From Thermomonas sp. XSG (GTDB taxonomy: Bacteria > Pseudomonadota > Gammaproteobacteria > Xanthomonadales > Xanthomonadaceae), in assembly GCF_014678725.1 (NCBI RefSeq), contig NZ_CP061497.1, forward strand, positions 2,000,001 through 2,064,000: a stretch of 64,000 nt of DNA. Reading direction: 5' to 3'. Below, one piece after another: positions 17,920-29,871 of this stretch. A program made the translations under genes and the position numbers. The first letter of the stretch is position 1; each line of letters begins with the position of its first letter. A model generated the notes under the pieces. The model was not told the DNA's origin. It did no database searches and was given only the letters and a program-made list of their open reading frames with translations.

Positions 17920-19209
17920 GTGTCCGAACTTGACCAGATCACCCTGACCGCAGGCGACAAATCGGTCGCCATGCCCGTGCTGAAGCCGACCCTGGGCCAG
18001 CCTTGCGTGGACATCGCGAAGCTGCCCAAGGAAACCGGCTGCTTCACATACGATCCGGGCTTCGGCGCCACCGCCAGCTGCAAGTCGGCCATCACCTACA
18101 TCGACGGCGACGCCGGCGTGCTGCTGTACCGCGGCTACCCGATCGAGCAGCTGGCCGAGCACTCCACCTTCACCGAGGTGGCGTACCTGCTGATGCATGG
18201 CGAGCTGCCGAACGCGCAGCAGCTGGATGCCTTCGAGCACGAGGTCACCCACCACACGATGATGCACGAGGCGTTCCGTACGTTCCTGTACGGCTTCCGC
18301 CACGATGCGCATCCGATGGCGATGCTGACCGGCATGCTGGGCTCGCTGGCCAGCTTCTACCACAACGACCTCGACCTCGAGGACCCGGAGCAGCGTCGCC
18401 TGGCCGCGATCCGCCTGATCGCCAAGGTGCCGACCATCGCCGCGGCCTGCTACCGCTATTCGATCGGCTGGCCGATCCGCTACCCGCGCAACAACCTCGA
18501 CTTCACCACCCGCTTCCTGCACATGATGAAGGAAGTGCCGAGCGAGCCGCTGGAGCTGAACCCGGTGGCCGCCAAGGCGATGGACCTGCTGTTCATCCTG
18601 CACGCCGACCACGAGCAGAACGCGTCGACTTCGACCGTCCGCCTGGTGGGTTCCACCGGTGCCAACCCGTACGTCAGCGTCGCCGCCGGCGTGGCCGCGC
18701 TGTGGGGTCCGGCGCACGGCGGCGCCAACGAGGCCGTGCTGAAGATGCTGGCCGAGATCGGCAAGCCGGAGAACGTGAAGTCCGCGGTCGACAAGGCCAA
18801 GGACAAGGAATCCGGCTTCCGCCTGATGGGCTTCGGCCACCGCGTCTACAAGAACTACGACCCGCGCGCGGCGCTGGTGCGCAAGATGACCCACGACGTG
18901 CTGGGTGCGCTCAACGTCAACGACCCGTTGCTGGAAGTGGCGGTGCGGCTGGAAGAGGCGGCGCTGAAGGACGACTACTTCGTGCAGCGCAAGCTCTACC
19001 CGAACGTCGACTTCTACAGCGGCATCATCTACAAGGCGCTGGGCATCCCGGTGGAGATGTTCACGGTGATGTTCGCTATCGCCCGCACCGCCGGCTGGGT
19101 CAGCCACTGGCTGGAGCAGCAGGAGGATCCGGAGAACCGCATCGGCCGTCCGCGCCAGATCTATACCGGTTCGGTCCAGCGCGACTACGTGGACATGGGC
19201 AAGCGCTGA
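17920..19209 (+). CDS. gltA: Citrate synthase, type II
   Basis: A 429-aa TCA-cycle entry enzyme condensing acetyl-CoA and oxaloacetate. The length and N-terminal extension fit the hexameric, NADH-regulated proteobacterial type. The catalytic histidines are in the HADHEQN and GFGHRVY segments, and the catalytic Asp region is in [11 protein letters not shown]. The start is GTG 17920 ([11 protein letters not shown]), chosen because family homology begins there; the open frame continues far upstream without homology. A -10-like GATAAT lies at 17844-17849. The gene ends in a clear terminator. Confidence 0.96.
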   Translation: MSELDQITLTAGDKSVAMPVLKPTLGQPCVDIAKLPKETGCFTYDPGFGATASCKSAITYIDGDAGVLLYRGYPIEQLAEHSTFTEVAYLLMHGELPNAQQLDAFEHEVTHHTMMHEAFRTFLYGFRHDAHPMAMLTGMLGSLASFYHNDLDLEDPEQRRLAAIRLIAKVPTIAAACYRYSIGWPIRYPRNNLDFTTRFLHMMKEVPSEPLELNPVAAKAMDLLFILHADHEQNASTSTVRLVGSTGANPYVSVAAGVAALWGPAHGGANEAVLKMLAEIGKPENVKSAVDKAKDKESGFRLMGFGHRVYKNYDPRAALVRKMTHDVLGALNVNDPLLEVAVRLEEAALKDDYFVQRKLYPNVDFYSGIIYKALGIPVEMFTVMFAIARTAGWVSHWLEQQEDPENRIGRPRQIYTGSVQRDYVDMGKR

Positions 19210-19235
19210 GCCAGCGCCGCATGTCACGACGGAAG

Positions 19236-19262
19236 ACGCCCCGCGAGGGGCGTTTTCTTTTG
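19236..19262 (+). terminator. Rho-independent terminator after gltA
   Basis: Stem ACGCCCC (19236-19242) and GGGGCGT (19247-19253) around GCGA, followed by TTTCTTTT. It may also serve the convergent gene from the other side. Confidence 0.88.
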
Positions 19263-19299
19263 CACGGGGTTGCCGGGATCGGGCGGGCGGAAGCCGTGG

Positions 19300-19974
19300 T
19301 TACCGACCGGGGGGTCGGCCCTCGTGCCCGCGGATTTCCTCCTCGGCCAGCAGCGTGCGCAGCTGCGCCGCCGAGGCGCGCCGCATCGGCCGCTCGTCGA
19401 CGCCAGACAGCGGCGCCTGCCGCAGGCCGTCCAGTGGCAACACGGTGGCCTCGAACGCCAGCTCCTCCGCGTTGAACAGCCAGCCCGGTGCGTCCAGCTC
19501 GCGTTCCCGGTCGAGCCGCAGGCGCCGGCTGCGCGGCTGCGCGGGGATGCCGTGCTCGACGAGCCAGCGCGGCACCGCGTCGGGGTCGTCGCTGTGCAGG
19601 TGCAGGTCGACCGGGGAACGTGCGTCGGCAGTACCTTCCAGTACCGGCCCGACCAGGCGCGGCTGGAAGCCGGCGAAGAACTCCAGTGCGCGCAGCGCGG
19701 CCTCGCGGCGACGGTGCACTTCCGCCGGCTGCCGGTCGCCCAGAAACAGGCGCTGGTACTGGCGCAGCGCCTCCTCGATCTCGTGGTTGCGCGGCAGCGA
19801 GGCATCGTCAAGGATCCCCAGCCGCTGCGCGGCCTTGCGCTTGGCCATCTGGAAATCGCGGATCCCGCCTTCGGCCATCAACCGGGCTGCTTCATGGGCC
19901 AGGCGCTGGCGGCGCTCGCGGGTGCGGCTCTGCGCGTGCAGGTGCGCATGGACGTGCTGGCGGCTGTCCGGCAT
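19300..19974 (-). CDS. Uncharacterised conserved protein, possibly nucleotidyltransferase-like
   Basis: A 224-aa protein I cannot name with certainty. The N-terminal third is Arg-, Ala- and Gln-rich and helical (residues 1-60, with a RRQRLAHEAARLM helix). The middle part (about 105-150) alternates hydrophobic and acidic residues around VDLHLHSDDPDAV, which has the look of a small alpha/beta nucleotidyltransferase-like core. It has no signal peptide or membrane segment. It is convergent with gltA and reads away from the PBP1A gene, which lies 75 bp upstream on the same strand. Start ATG at 19974. Confidence 0.6.
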   Translation of the reverse strand: MPDSRQHVHAHLHAQSRTRERRQRLAHEAARLMAEGGIRDFQMAKRKAAQRLGILDDASLPRNHEIEEALRQYQRLFLGDRQPAEVHRRREAALRALEFFAGFQPRLVGPVLEGTADARSPVDLHLHSDDPDAVPRWLVEHGIPAQPRSRRLRLDRERELDAPGWLFNAEELAFEATVLPLDGLRQAPLSGVDERPMRRASAAQLRTLLAEEEIRGHEGRPPGR

Positions 19975-20049
19975 CGCGGATCCTCACGGCGACCTGACCC
20001 GACTCTACCGGAGCCGGCGGTGCCCCGCGCGTGACGAAGGTTGGCCGCC

Positions 20050-22551
20050 TCAGAAGATGTCGAAGGACTCTTCGGCGGGCTGCTCCTCGAGCTCCGGCTC
20101 GGCCAGCGATTCCTCTTCCATCCGCTGCAGGTCTTCGGCCTTGACCCATTCCACGATGCCGCCGTCGCCGCCGGGCAGCAGCCGGCCACCGGGGCTGACG
20201 CTGACCTTGACCATGCCGGCGGGCGGATCGGGCAGCCGCTCGGGCTGGTCCTTCAGGGCCGCCTGCATGTAGTTGATCCAGATCGGCAGCGCGGCCTTGC
20301 CACCGTATTCGCGGTAGCCCAGCGAGCGGAAGTCGTCGCGACCCACCCAGACGGTGGTGACGAAGGGGCCGCCGAAGCCGGAGAACCAGGCATCGCGATG
20401 GTCGTTGGTGGACCCGGTCTTGCCGCCCACGTCCTCGCGGTTCAGCACCCGCGCGGCGGTGGCGGTGCCGCGCTTGACCACGTCGCGCATCATCGATTGC
20501 AGCTGCCAGGCCACGCGCGGATCGATCGCGCGCGGGGCAACCAGGATGTCAGGATCGACCGGCTGCGGCGCGGCGGAAGGCTGCGTCGCTGGCTTGCTGG
20601 TGGTTGCCGCAGGAGCGGCGGCGCCGGCCGGGCCCAGGTCGAAGCCGTCCACCCGTGCGCTGGCTGGTGCGGCAACGGCCTGGCCGGGCGCGGTCGCGAC
20701 CGCGCACGACGGGCAGGCGACCGGCGCGGCCTCCTTGAAGATCTCCTTGCCGTCGCGGTCACGCACGCTGTCGATCACCCAGGGAGTGACCAGGAAGCCG
20801 CCGTTGGCGAACGCGCCGTAGCCGCGCGCCACCGACAGTGGCGTCAGCGAGGCGGTGCCCAGCGACATCGACAGGTTGGGCGGCAGGCTGGCTTCATCGA
20901 AGCCGAAGTGGCTGATGTAGCGGCGCGCGTACTCCACGCCGATCGTGTCCAGCAGCCGCACCGACACCAGGTTGCGCGACTGCACCAACGCCTCGCGGAC
21001 CCGCATCGGGCCGGCGAAGTTGCCGCTGTCGTTCTGCGGCCGCCATTCCTTGCCGCGGCGGTCCTTGAACACCACTGGCGCGTCCAGCACGATCGAGGCC
21101 GGGTTGAAACCGCGCTCGAACGCCGCTGCGTAGAGGAACGGCTTGAAGCTGGAGCCGGGCTGGCGGCGTGCCTGGGTGGCGCGGTTGAACTTGTTGCCGG
21201 CGAAGCTGTAACCGCCCACCAAGGCGCGCAGGGCGCCGTTGTCGGCGTCCAGCGACACCAGCGCCACCTGTGCCCGCGGGATCTGGTCGATTTCCCAGCG
21301 CGGCGGCGCCTCGGGCTTGTCGGCGGGGGCGGGCAGCCGGCGCACGCGCACCACGTCGCCGCGCTTGGCCAGCGCCGCGGCCGGCTTGCCGGTCCAGGAG
21401 ATGGCGCTGCCGGCGAGTGTCAGTTCGCTGCCGTCGCGCAGTACCACGGACAGGTGGCCACCGGCGGTGTCGACCACCACCGCGGGCAATAGCTCGTTCT
21501 GGGCCGGGATCGCACGCAGCAGGCGGCCGATTGCGGCCGCGTCCGCGCCGTCCGGGATCTGCACGGTCTGTTCCGGCTTGCGCCAGCCATGGCGATGGTC
21601 GTAAACGCGCAGTCCATCCACCACCGCGCGGTCGGCGGCGGCCTGCAGCACCGGGTCGATGGTGGTGGTGACGTGGTAACCCTTGTTCAGCACGTCGCCG
21701 CCGAAACGCTCCACCATCTGCTGGCGCACCATCTCGGCGACATAGGGCGCGTACACCTCGATCTCGCGCTCATGCGGCTTGGCGTGCATGGGCGCCCGGC
21801 GCGCGGCGTCGGCGTCGGCGCGACTGACGAAGCCCAGCTCGGCCATGCGCGGGAGAATGTAATTGTCGCGGCGGATGCGGGCGCGCTCGGGGTTGCTGAT
21901 CGGGTTGCCGCTGGACGGGAACTTGGGGATGCCGGCCAGGGTGGCGGCCTCGTCCAGGCTGAGCTGGTCCAGGGTCTTGCCGTAGTAGAACTCGGCGGCC
22001 GCCGCCACGCCGTAGGCGCGGTTGCCGAAGAAGCTCTTGTTGAGGTACAGCTCGAAGATCTCGTCCTTGTCCAGCTCCCGCTCCATCTTCATCGCCAGCA
22101 GCATCTCGGCGAACTTGCGGCGGAAGCTGTATTCGGAGCTCAGGAAGAACTGCTTGGCCACCTGCTGGGTGATGGTGGAACCGCCGGCCACCCGCTCCTG
22201 GCCGCCGGTCTTGGCCAGCAGCCAGAGCGCGCGCAGCACGCCCTTCACGTCGATGCCGTGGTGGTCGTAGAAATTGGCGTCCTCGGCGGCCAGGAAGGCC
22301 TGCTTGACCCGCGGCGGGACCTTCCCGATCTCCACCGGGTAGCGCCGCATTTCACCGAACAGCCCGATCAGGCGGCCGTCGCGGGCATAGACGTACATCG
22401 GCTCCTGCAGCTCGATCGAGCGCAGGCTCTGCACGTCCGGCAGCCGTGCGCTGACCGCGTAGACCATGATGCCGAGCGCCACGCCGCCGGCCAGGCAGGC
22501 GGCGGCCGCGCCGAGCAGGATCCAGCGCAACAGGCGGGGGATGCGGGGCAT
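20050..22551 (-). CDS. mrcA: Penicillin-binding protein 1A (class A PBP)
   Basis: An 833-aa bifunctional peptidoglycan synthase. It has an N-terminal membrane anchor (about 10-32). The GT51 glycosyltransferase domain carries [10 protein letters not shown] and [12 protein letters not shown]. An OB-like insert is followed by the transpeptidase domain with SSFK (catalytic Ser), SRN and KTGSTND. An Ala/Pro/Thr-rich stretch (plus-strand 20540-20720) interrupts the transpeptidase domain before the KTG motif; its length looks specific to the group. The start is ATG 22551; a TTG eight codons upstream is less likely. It is divergent from pilM, as in many gammaproteobacteria. Confidence 0.95.
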   Translation of the reverse strand: MPRIPRLLRWILLGAAAACLAGGVALGIMVYAVSARLPDVQSLRSIELQEPMYVYARDGRLIGLFGEMRRYPVEIGKVPPRVKQAFLAAEDANFYDHHGIDVKGVLRALWLLAKTGGQERVAGGSTITQQVAKQFFLSSEYSFRRKFAEMLLAMKMERELDKDEIFELYLNKSFFGNRAYGVAAAAEFYYGKTLDQLSLDEAATLAGIPKFPSSGNPISNPERARIRRDNYILPRMAELGFVSRADADAARRAPMHAKPHEREIEVYAPYVAEMVRQQMVERFGGDVLNKGYHVTTTIDPVLQAAADRAVVDGLRVYDHRHGWRKPEQTVQIPDGADAAAIGRLLRAIPAQNELLPAVVVDTAGGHLSVVLRDGSELTLAGSAISWTGKPAAALAKRGDVVRVRRLPAPADKPEAPPRWEIDQIPRAQVALVSLDADNGALRALVGGYSFAGNKFNRATQARRQPGSSFKPFLYAAAFERGFNPASIVLDAPVVFKDRRGKEWRPQNDSGNFAGPMRVREALVQSRNLVSVRLLDTIGVEYARRYISHFGFDEASLPPNLSMSLGTASLTPLSVARGYGAFANGGFLVTPWVIDSVRDRDGKEIFKEAAPVACPSCAVATAPGQAVAAPASARVDGFDLGPAGAAAPAATTSKPATQPSAAPQPVDPDILVAPRAIDPRVAWQLQSMMRDVVKRGTATAARVLNREDVGGKTGSTNDHRDAWFSGFGGPFVTTVWVGRDDFRSLGYREYGGKAALPIWINYMQAALKDQPERLPDPPAGMVKVSVSPGGRLLPGGDGGIVEWVKAEDLQRMEEESLAEPELEEQPAEESFDIF

Positions 22552-22587
22552 GGGCGCAGATTCCGATTGCAGCAAACGGGGCTGCGG

Positions 22588-22593
22588 AGTATA
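22588..22593 (-). promoter_or_regulatory. Probable -10 element for the PBP1A gene
   Basis: On the minus strand this reads TATACT, about 37 bp before the ATG of the PBP1A gene. No good -35 is seen at 16-18 bp. Confidence 0.45.
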
Positions 22594-22712
22594 GAGTAGG
22601 CGCCGGCAACGACCGGCCCACGGGGGTGGCCGGTTTCCCTTCGCGCATGCGTAAATGGAGACCGGACAGGGCGAAATGGGGCGTGCGCGGCCGGTGCGTC
22701 GGTGGAAACCGG

Positions 22713-22741
22713 TTGCCTTGTCGTGAAAAGTCCGTTATTCA
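22713..22741 (+). promoter_or_regulatory. pilMNOPQ promoter
   Basis: -35 TTGCCT (22713-22718), a 17-bp spacer and -10 TATTCA (22736-22741), some 50 bp upstream of the pilM start. I saw no sigma-54 GG/GC pattern in the gap. Confidence 0.6.
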
Positions 22742-22767
22742 TGTAGCACAGCACCTGTTGCGCGTAA

Positions 22768-23849
<1,082 letters not shown>

Positions 23850-23850
<1 letters not shown>

Positions 23851-24467
23851 TGGCACGGATCAACCTCCTCCCGTGGCGCGAGGAGCGCCGCAAGGCCCGG
23901 CAGAAGGAGTTCGCCGGCATGCTCGGGCTGGCGGTCCTCGCCGGCATCCTGCTGTCGTTCCTGATCGTCAGCTTCTATAGCGGCCGCATCTCCAGCCAGA
24001 CCGCCCGCAACGAATACCTGCGCGGGGAGATCAGCAAGGTCGATGGCCAGATCAAGGAGATCGAGGCGCTCGACAAGAAGCAGGCGAAGCTGCTGGCACG
24101 CAAGGAAGTGATCGAGCAACTGCAGGCCAACCGGGCGCAGATGGTGCACCTGTTCGATTCGCTGGTCCGCACCATCCCCGACGGGGTGGCGCTGACCGCG
24201 ATCAAGCAGGAAGGTGACATCCTCACCCTGAGCGGTCGTTCGCAGTCGAATGCGCGGGTTTCCACGTACATGCGCAACCTCGAGAGCTCGGGCTGGATGA
24301 CCAACCCCGACCTCAACGTGATCGAGGCCAAGGAAGGCAATGCCGGCCTGCCCTACGAGTTCAACCTCAAGGTCAAGCTCGCCAACCCGAACGCGGCCAA
24401 GGACAGCGAGACCGCGCCGGTCGTGCCGGCGGCGTCTGCGCCTGCTGCTGGAGGAGCCGCGTCGTGA
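23850..24467 (+). CDS. pilN: Type IV pilus assembly protein PilN
   Basis: A 205-aa bitopic inner-membrane protein. The conserved cytoplasmic N-terminus ARINLLPWREERR is the PilM-binding motif (INLLP). It is followed by a transmembrane helix (about 24-44), a coiled coil (about 50-95) and a ferredoxin-like periplasmic domain. It forms heterodimers with PilO. The C-terminus ends in an Ala/Pro-rich tail and overlaps pilO by four bases. Confidence 0.95.
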
Positions 24468-25141
24468 ACAACAAGAAGAAGGTCAATCTTCGCGAACTGG
24501 AACTCAACAACATCGGCAACTGGCCGCGCGAAGCGCAGCTCGGTTTCTGCGGCCTGATCGTGCTACTGCTGGTGGTGTTGGCGTGGTTCCTGGTGGTCAG
24601 TGGCAAGCGTGACGAGCTCAAGGGCCTCGAGGCCCAGGAAACCGAGCTGCGTACCGAGTTCGAAACCAAGCAGGGGCGCGCCGCCAACCTGGAGCCGCTC
24701 AAGCAGCAGCTGGCGCAGATGGAGCAGCAGTTGCAGCAGATGCTGCGGCAGCTGCCCAGCAAGACCGAAATGCCCGACCTGATCGTGGACATCTCGCAGA
24801 CCGCACTGGCCACCGGCATCCAGAATGACCTGTTCCAGCCTGGTCCGGAGGCGAAGCAGGAGTTCTACGCCGAGAAGCCGATCATGCTGCGGATGGTGGG
24901 CAGCTACCACCAGTTCGGCGCCTTTGTCAGCGGCGTGGCGTCGCTGCCGCGCGTGGTCATCATGACCATGCACGACATCTCGCTGCAGCCCAAGAAGACC
25001 AAGGACAACCCGAACGCCCGCATCAGTGCCAACAGCGCCCTGGAGCTGGCCGGTACGGTCAAGACCTACCGCTACCTGGACGAGGACGAAGCGGCGCAAT
25101 CCGAGCCGGCCGCTGACGCCGCCAAGAAGGAGGGCAAGTGA
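24464..25141 (+). CDS. pilO: Type IV pilus assembly protein PilO
   Basis: A 225-aa bitopic partner of PilN in the alignment subcomplex. It has a short cytoplasmic N-terminus, a TM helix (about 24-44) and a Gln/Leu-rich coiled coil (about 50-105). The periplasmic ferredoxin-like domain contains SYHQFGAFVSGVASLPRVV. The start GTG 24464 overlaps the pilN stop. The C-terminal tail is acidic and Ala-rich. Confidence 0.94.
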   Translation: MNNKKKVNLRELELNNIGNWPREAQLGFCGLIVLLLVVLAWFLVVSGKRDELKGLEAQETELRTEFETKQGRAANLEPLKQQLAQMEQQLQQMLRQLPSKTEMPDLIVDISQTALATGIQNDLFQPGPEAKQEFYAEKPIMLRMVGSYHQFGAFVSGVASLPRVVIMTMHDISLQPKKTKDNPNARISANSALELAGTVKTYRYLDEDEAAQSEPAADAAKKEGK

Positions 25142-25143
25142 CC

Positions 25144-25668
25144 ATGCGCCTGACATCGCTTCGTCGCGTCTCCCGCCTTGCATTGGTGTTGTTGCTGTGC
25201 GGACTGCTGGCCGCATGTGGCAGTGGCCGCGGCGACCTGGAGAAATGGGTGGCCGAGGTGAAGGCCAAGCCGGCCCCGGCGTTGCCGCCGCTGCCGGTCA
25301 TGCAGCAGTTCGAGACCTTTGAATACACCGCGCAGAACATGCGCGATCCGTTCGACCAGGCCTTCAGCGGAGACGGTGCCGGTAGCGGCCCGCGGCCGGA
25401 TCCGGGCCGGCGCAAGCAGACGCTGGAAATGTTCGCCCTCGACAGCCTGAAGATGGTGGGCTCGCTGGGAGGCGGCAAGAACCTGGTGGCGCTGGTGATG
25501 GCCCCGGACAAGGTGACCTACCGGGTAAGCCCGGGGGCCTACCTGGGGCAAAGCGACGGCCGGGTGACCGGCGTCTACGAAGACCGGATCGAACTGGTCG
25601 AACTGGTTCCGGATGGCGCAGGCGGCTGGCTGGAACGTCCCGCCAAGCTGGCGCTCGAAGACAATTGA
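25144..25668 (+). CDS. pilP: Type IV pilus lipoprotein PilP
   Basis: A 174-aa inner-membrane lipoprotein that joins PilN/PilO to the secretin. It has a lipobox LLAAC near residue 22, an unstructured Pro-rich linker, the YTAQNMRDPF segment and a C-terminal beta-sandwich (SLKMVGSLGGGKNLVALV, YRVSPGAYLGQSDGRV). AAGGAGGG lies 9 bp before ATG 25144. A GTG two codons upstream would leave only 3 bp to this site, so the ATG is preferred. Confidence 0.94.
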   Translation: MRLTSLRRVSRLALVLLLCGLLAACGSGRGDLEKWVAEVKAKPAPALPPLPVMQQFETFEYTAQNMRDPFDQAFSGDGAGSGPRPDPGRRKQTLEMFALDSLKMVGSLGGGKNLVALVMAPDKVTYRVSPGAYLGQSDGRVTGVYEDRIELVELVPDGAGGWLERPAKLALEDN

Positions 25669-25684
25669 TTTGGGGAATAGACCG

Positions 25685-27745
25685 ATGACCGTCACCAACG
25701 CCAAGCAAACGCAGATCGTCCGGCGTCCCTTGCCCCTCCGGGCACTTGCGGCCGGCCTCGCGGCAGGCCTTTACGCAGCCGGCGCGGCCGCTTCGCCCGC
25801 CAGCCCCGTGCTGGTGGGGATGGGCCAGTCCGCGACCGGCGCCATGGCGGATCCCGCCAAGCGCACCGCGGAAGCAGTCACTGTCTCCGCGATCGATTTC
25901 AAGCGCGGCGACGGGGGAGCAGGCAAGCTGATCCTGCGCTTCTCCGGCGACGGCGCTGCGCCCGACCTGCGCAACATGGGCTCCAGCGTGGTCGTCGATA
26001 TCGGCAATGCGCAGCTGCCGGCGGCACTGCAGCGCCCGATCAACGTGACCGATTTCGCCACCCCGGTGCAGCGGATCGATGCGCGTGCGACCAGCAATGG
26101 CGCCCAGCTGGTGCTGGGGACCACGGGCACGTTCGAGTCCATGGCCTACCAGCGCGGAAATGAATACATCGTGGAAATCCTGCCGCGTGCGGCCGCACCT
26201 GCGGTGGCGAAGGCGGAGAGCCGGATGCCCGCCGTCGGAGCCACCGCCAGCGGCGCTGCCGGCAGCGCCAGTGCAGTGCGCTATGGCGGCAAGCCGGTCA
26301 CGTTCAACTTCCAGGACGTGCCGGTGCGCACCGTCCTGCAGTTGATCGCCGACGAGTCCAACCTCAACATCGTCGCCGCAGACACCGTGCAGGGCAACGT
26401 CACCCTGCGCCTGGTCAACGTGCCCTGGGACCAGGCGCTGGACCTGGTGCTGCAGGCCAAGTCGCTGGACAAGCGCCGCAGCGGCAACGTGGTGTGGGTG
26501 GCCCCGCAGAAGGAAATCGCAGATTTCGAGCAGGCCAAGGAAGACGCCCGCATCAACCTGGAGGAACGCGCCGAGAAGGTGACCGAGTACATCCCGGTCA
26601 ACTACGCCAATGCCGAGGACATCGCCCGCCTGCTGACCGAAGAAAGCAAGGGCAACCAGCAGGGTGGTGGTTCGCAGGGTGGCCAAAGCGCCCAGGACCG
26701 TGGCTTCCTGTCCGGCCGTGGCAGCATCAGCTTCGACAAGCGCACCAATACCCTGCTGGTGATCGACATCCCGCAGCGGGTGGCCAACATCAAGGACCTG
26801 GTCCAGCAGCTCGACAAGCCGGTCGACCAGGTGGTGATCGAGGCCCGCATCGTGATCGCCAACGAGAACGTGGCGCGCGAGCTTGGGGCCAAGTTCGGCA
26901 TCAGCGGGAACAAAGACAATGTGTCGTATGGCGGCGATCTGAGCGACACATTGACTAATCGCCAATCCGTGACCAGCACGGACAATGCCAACAACAAGCT
27001 CTACACGGACGCATTGAGGAGCTATCTGACCGGCGGTAGCGGTCGATCGCCCGCCGATCCCGATGCCCCGCAGGCGCCCGGCTCCGGTCGATGGAGTACC
27101 AATACGCCGACTTACGGCGTCAACACCATCACTCGCAGCCTGATGAGCAACCTGCCGGCCGCCATGACCGGGATGAACGCCGGTTCGCTGGCGCTGTCGA
27201 TCCTCAATGCGGGCTATCTGCTCGACATCGAGCTGTCGGCGATCCAGACCCAGGGTCGTGGCGAAGTGATTTCCAACCCGCGCATCGTCACCAGCAACCA
27301 GAAGGAAGCGGTGATCCGGCAGGGCAAGGAGATCGGCTACCTCACCGTGACCGGCGCCGGCGGCCAGCTCACCCCGACCGTCGCGTTCAAGGAAGCGCTT
27401 CTGGAGCTGAAGGTCACGCCGACCATCACCAACGACGGCCGCGTGTTCCTCAACCTGGCGGTGAAGAAGGACGAGCTGGACGGCTTCGTGGACATGGGCA
27501 CCTTCGGCGAGGTGCCGCAGATCGCCAAGCGCGAAGTCAATACCGCGGTGCTGGTCGAGGACGGCCAGACGGTGGTGATCGGCGGCGTCTACGAGTTCAG
27601 CGATACCTCCGAGATTTCAAAGGTGCCGTTCCTGGGTGACATTCCGCTGCTCGGCAACCTGTTCCGCAACAAGAACCGGAGCAAGAGCAAGGCCGAGCTG
27701 CTGGTGTTCGTGACGCCGAAGGTCATGCGCGTCGCCCAGCACTGA
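25685..27745 (+). CDS. pilQ: Type IV pilus secretin PilQ
   Basis: A 686-aa outer-membrane secretin through which the pilus passes. The order is signal peptide (to about 36), AMIN peptidoglycan-binding domain (about 55-160), N0/STN (about 200-265), a secretin N domain with a Gly/Gln/Ser linker near 322-340, and the C-terminal secretin domain with VTPTITNDGRVFLNL and the VPFLGDIPLLGNLF signature. Between about residues 407 and 477 there is an Asn/Thr/Ser-rich insert whose DNA is less GC-rich than the rest. It is the last gene of the operon. Confidence 0.96.
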   Translation: MTVTNAKQTQIVRRPLPLRALAAGLAAGLYAAGAAASPASPVLVGMGQSATGAMADPAKRTAEAVTVSAIDFKRGDGGAGKLILRFSGDGAAPDLRNMGSSVVVDIGNAQLPAALQRPINVTDFATPVQRIDARATSNGAQLVLGTTGTFESMAYQRGNEYIVEILPRAAAPAVAKAESRMPAVGATASGAAGSASAVRYGGKPVTFNFQDVPVRTVLQLIADESNLNIVAADTVQGNVTLRLVNVPWDQALDLVLQAKSLDKRRSGNVVWVAPQKEIADFEQAKEDARINLEERAEKVTEYIPVNYANAEDIARLLTEESKGNQQGGGSQGGQSAQDRGFLSGRGSISFDKRTNTLLVIDIPQRVANIKDLVQQLDKPVDQVVIEARIVIANENVARELGAKFGISGNKDNVSYGGDLSDTLTNRQSVTSTDNANNKLYTDALRSYLTGGSGRSPADPDAPQAPGSGRWSTNTPTYGVNTITRSLMSNLPAAMTGMNAGSLALSILNAGYLLDIELSAIQTQGRGEVISNPRIVTSNQKEAVIRQGKEIGYLTVTGAGGQLTPTVAFKEALLELKVTPTITNDGRVFLNLAVKKDELDGFVDMGTFGEVPQIAKREVNTAVLVEDGQTVVIGGVYEFSDTSEISKVPFLGDIPLLGNLFRNKNRSKSKAELLVFVTPKVMRVAQH

Positions 27746-27766
27746 CGGGCGCCGACGGTAGTCATT

Positions 27767-27800
27767 GGAACGGGAGCCGAAAGGCTCCCGTTCCGTTTCC
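27767..27800 (+). terminator. Rho-independent terminator after pilQ
   Basis: A perfect 12-bp stem, GGAACGGGAGCC (27767-27778) and GGCTCCCGTTCC (27783-27794), with a GAAA tetraloop, then GTTTCC. The tail is weak, but the stem is very stable and the position is right. Confidence 0.8.
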
Positions 27801-27910
27801 GGTGCCGGCAGTTTCGAGTGGCGCCCGTACGCCGGTTCGCCAGCACGCGCCGCGCATGCGAACCTTTGCCGTTGCGACAGGTCGAAGCTGCCTGCGATCG
27901 AGGGAAAGAC

Positions 27911-28903
<993 letters not shown>

Positions 28904-28926
28904 GCGGGCCCGGAATCGGCACCTGC

Positions 28927-29871
28927 ATGGCCCAGACACCGCTATCCGGAGAACAACCGACCATCGGGTCATCGGTGGGCGACGGCGTGGTGCCCAGCCT
29001 CGCCGAGCTGGTGGCGCTGCGCGCGCTGGCGCAGGGCCGGCGGCCTCCCCGGCGCGGCCAGCACGGCATACAGGGGCACGCGCTGTCCAACCTGCGCGGG
29101 CGTGGGATGGAATACGCGGAGTCGCGTGAATACGCGGCCGGCGACGACGCCCGCCACATCGACTGGCGGCTGACCGCGCGCAGCGGCAAGGCCCATACCA
29201 AGCTGTTCCAGGCCGAACGCGAGCGGCTCACGCTGGTGGTGGCGGATACCGCGCCGGCGTTGTACTTCGGCACGCGGGTGCGCTTCAAGTCGGTGCAGGC
29301 GGCACGCGTCGGTGCGCTTGCCGCATGGCTGGCCGCGCGCGATGGCGACCGCATCGCCGCGTTGCGCGGCGCATCGCAGGAAGCGCCGGTGGCGCCGGCT
29401 TCCGGCCAGCGCGGCGCACTGCGCGTGCTGGATGCGCTGGTGCGCTGGTATGCGCGGCCGCCGGAGGACGATGCCGGGCTGGCGAAAGCGCTCGAGCACG
29501 CGCGTCGCCTGCTGCGGCCGGGTTCGCGGGTGATCATGCTGGCCGACCCGGCCAGCGTGCTGGCGGTGCCTACTCCGCTGTGGGCGGGCGTCGGCCAGCA
29601 TCACGACGCCGTGGTGCTGTTGCTCACCGACCCGCTGGAACGGCGTCCGCCGGTGGCGCGCCTGCCGTTTTCGCTGGGCGGCGAACGCCTGGAGCTGGCG
29701 TTGGATGCGGCCGCGGTCCGGCAGCGCTGGCAACAGGCCTTCGACGCGCCGATGCAGGCCGCGCAGGCGCTGCTGCAACGCCAGCGCATCCGCGCCCAGC
29801 CGCTGTCCAGCGATGATCCCGCCGATGCGTGGCTGGCGCTGCTGGATGGCCCGGCGAGGAGGACGGGGTGA
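28927..29871 (+). CDS. DUF58 domain protein
   Basis: A 314-aa protein with the hallmark DUF58 segment around residues 60-80 (SREYAAGDDARHIDWRLTAR). The rest resembles a degenerate VWA-like fold (LVVADTAPALYFGT). It has no membrane segment, so it should be cytosolic and partner the MoxR ATPase encoded next to it. The function of the family is not settled. The stop overlaps the start of the DUF4381 gene. Confidence 0.9.
   Translation: MAQTPLSGEQPTIGSSVGDGVVPSLAELVALRALAQGRRPPRRGQHGIQGHALSNLRGRGMEYAESREYAAGDDARHIDWRLTARSGKAHTKLFQAERERLTLVVADTAPALYFGTRVRFKSVQAARVGALAAWLAARDGDRIAALRGASQEAPVAPASGQRGALRVLDALVRWYARPPEDDAGLAKALEHARRLLRPGSRVIMLADPASVLAVPTPLWAGVGQHHDAVVLLLTDPLERRPPVARLPFSLGGERLELALDAAAVRQRWQQAFDAPMQAAQALLQRQRIRAQPLSSDDPADAWLALLDGPARRTG

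Noticed and set aside
26641-26700. Short Gly/Gln/Ser repeats in pilQ as a tandem repeat array
   Set aside because: Units are not regular at DNA level; this is an ordinary flexible linker.
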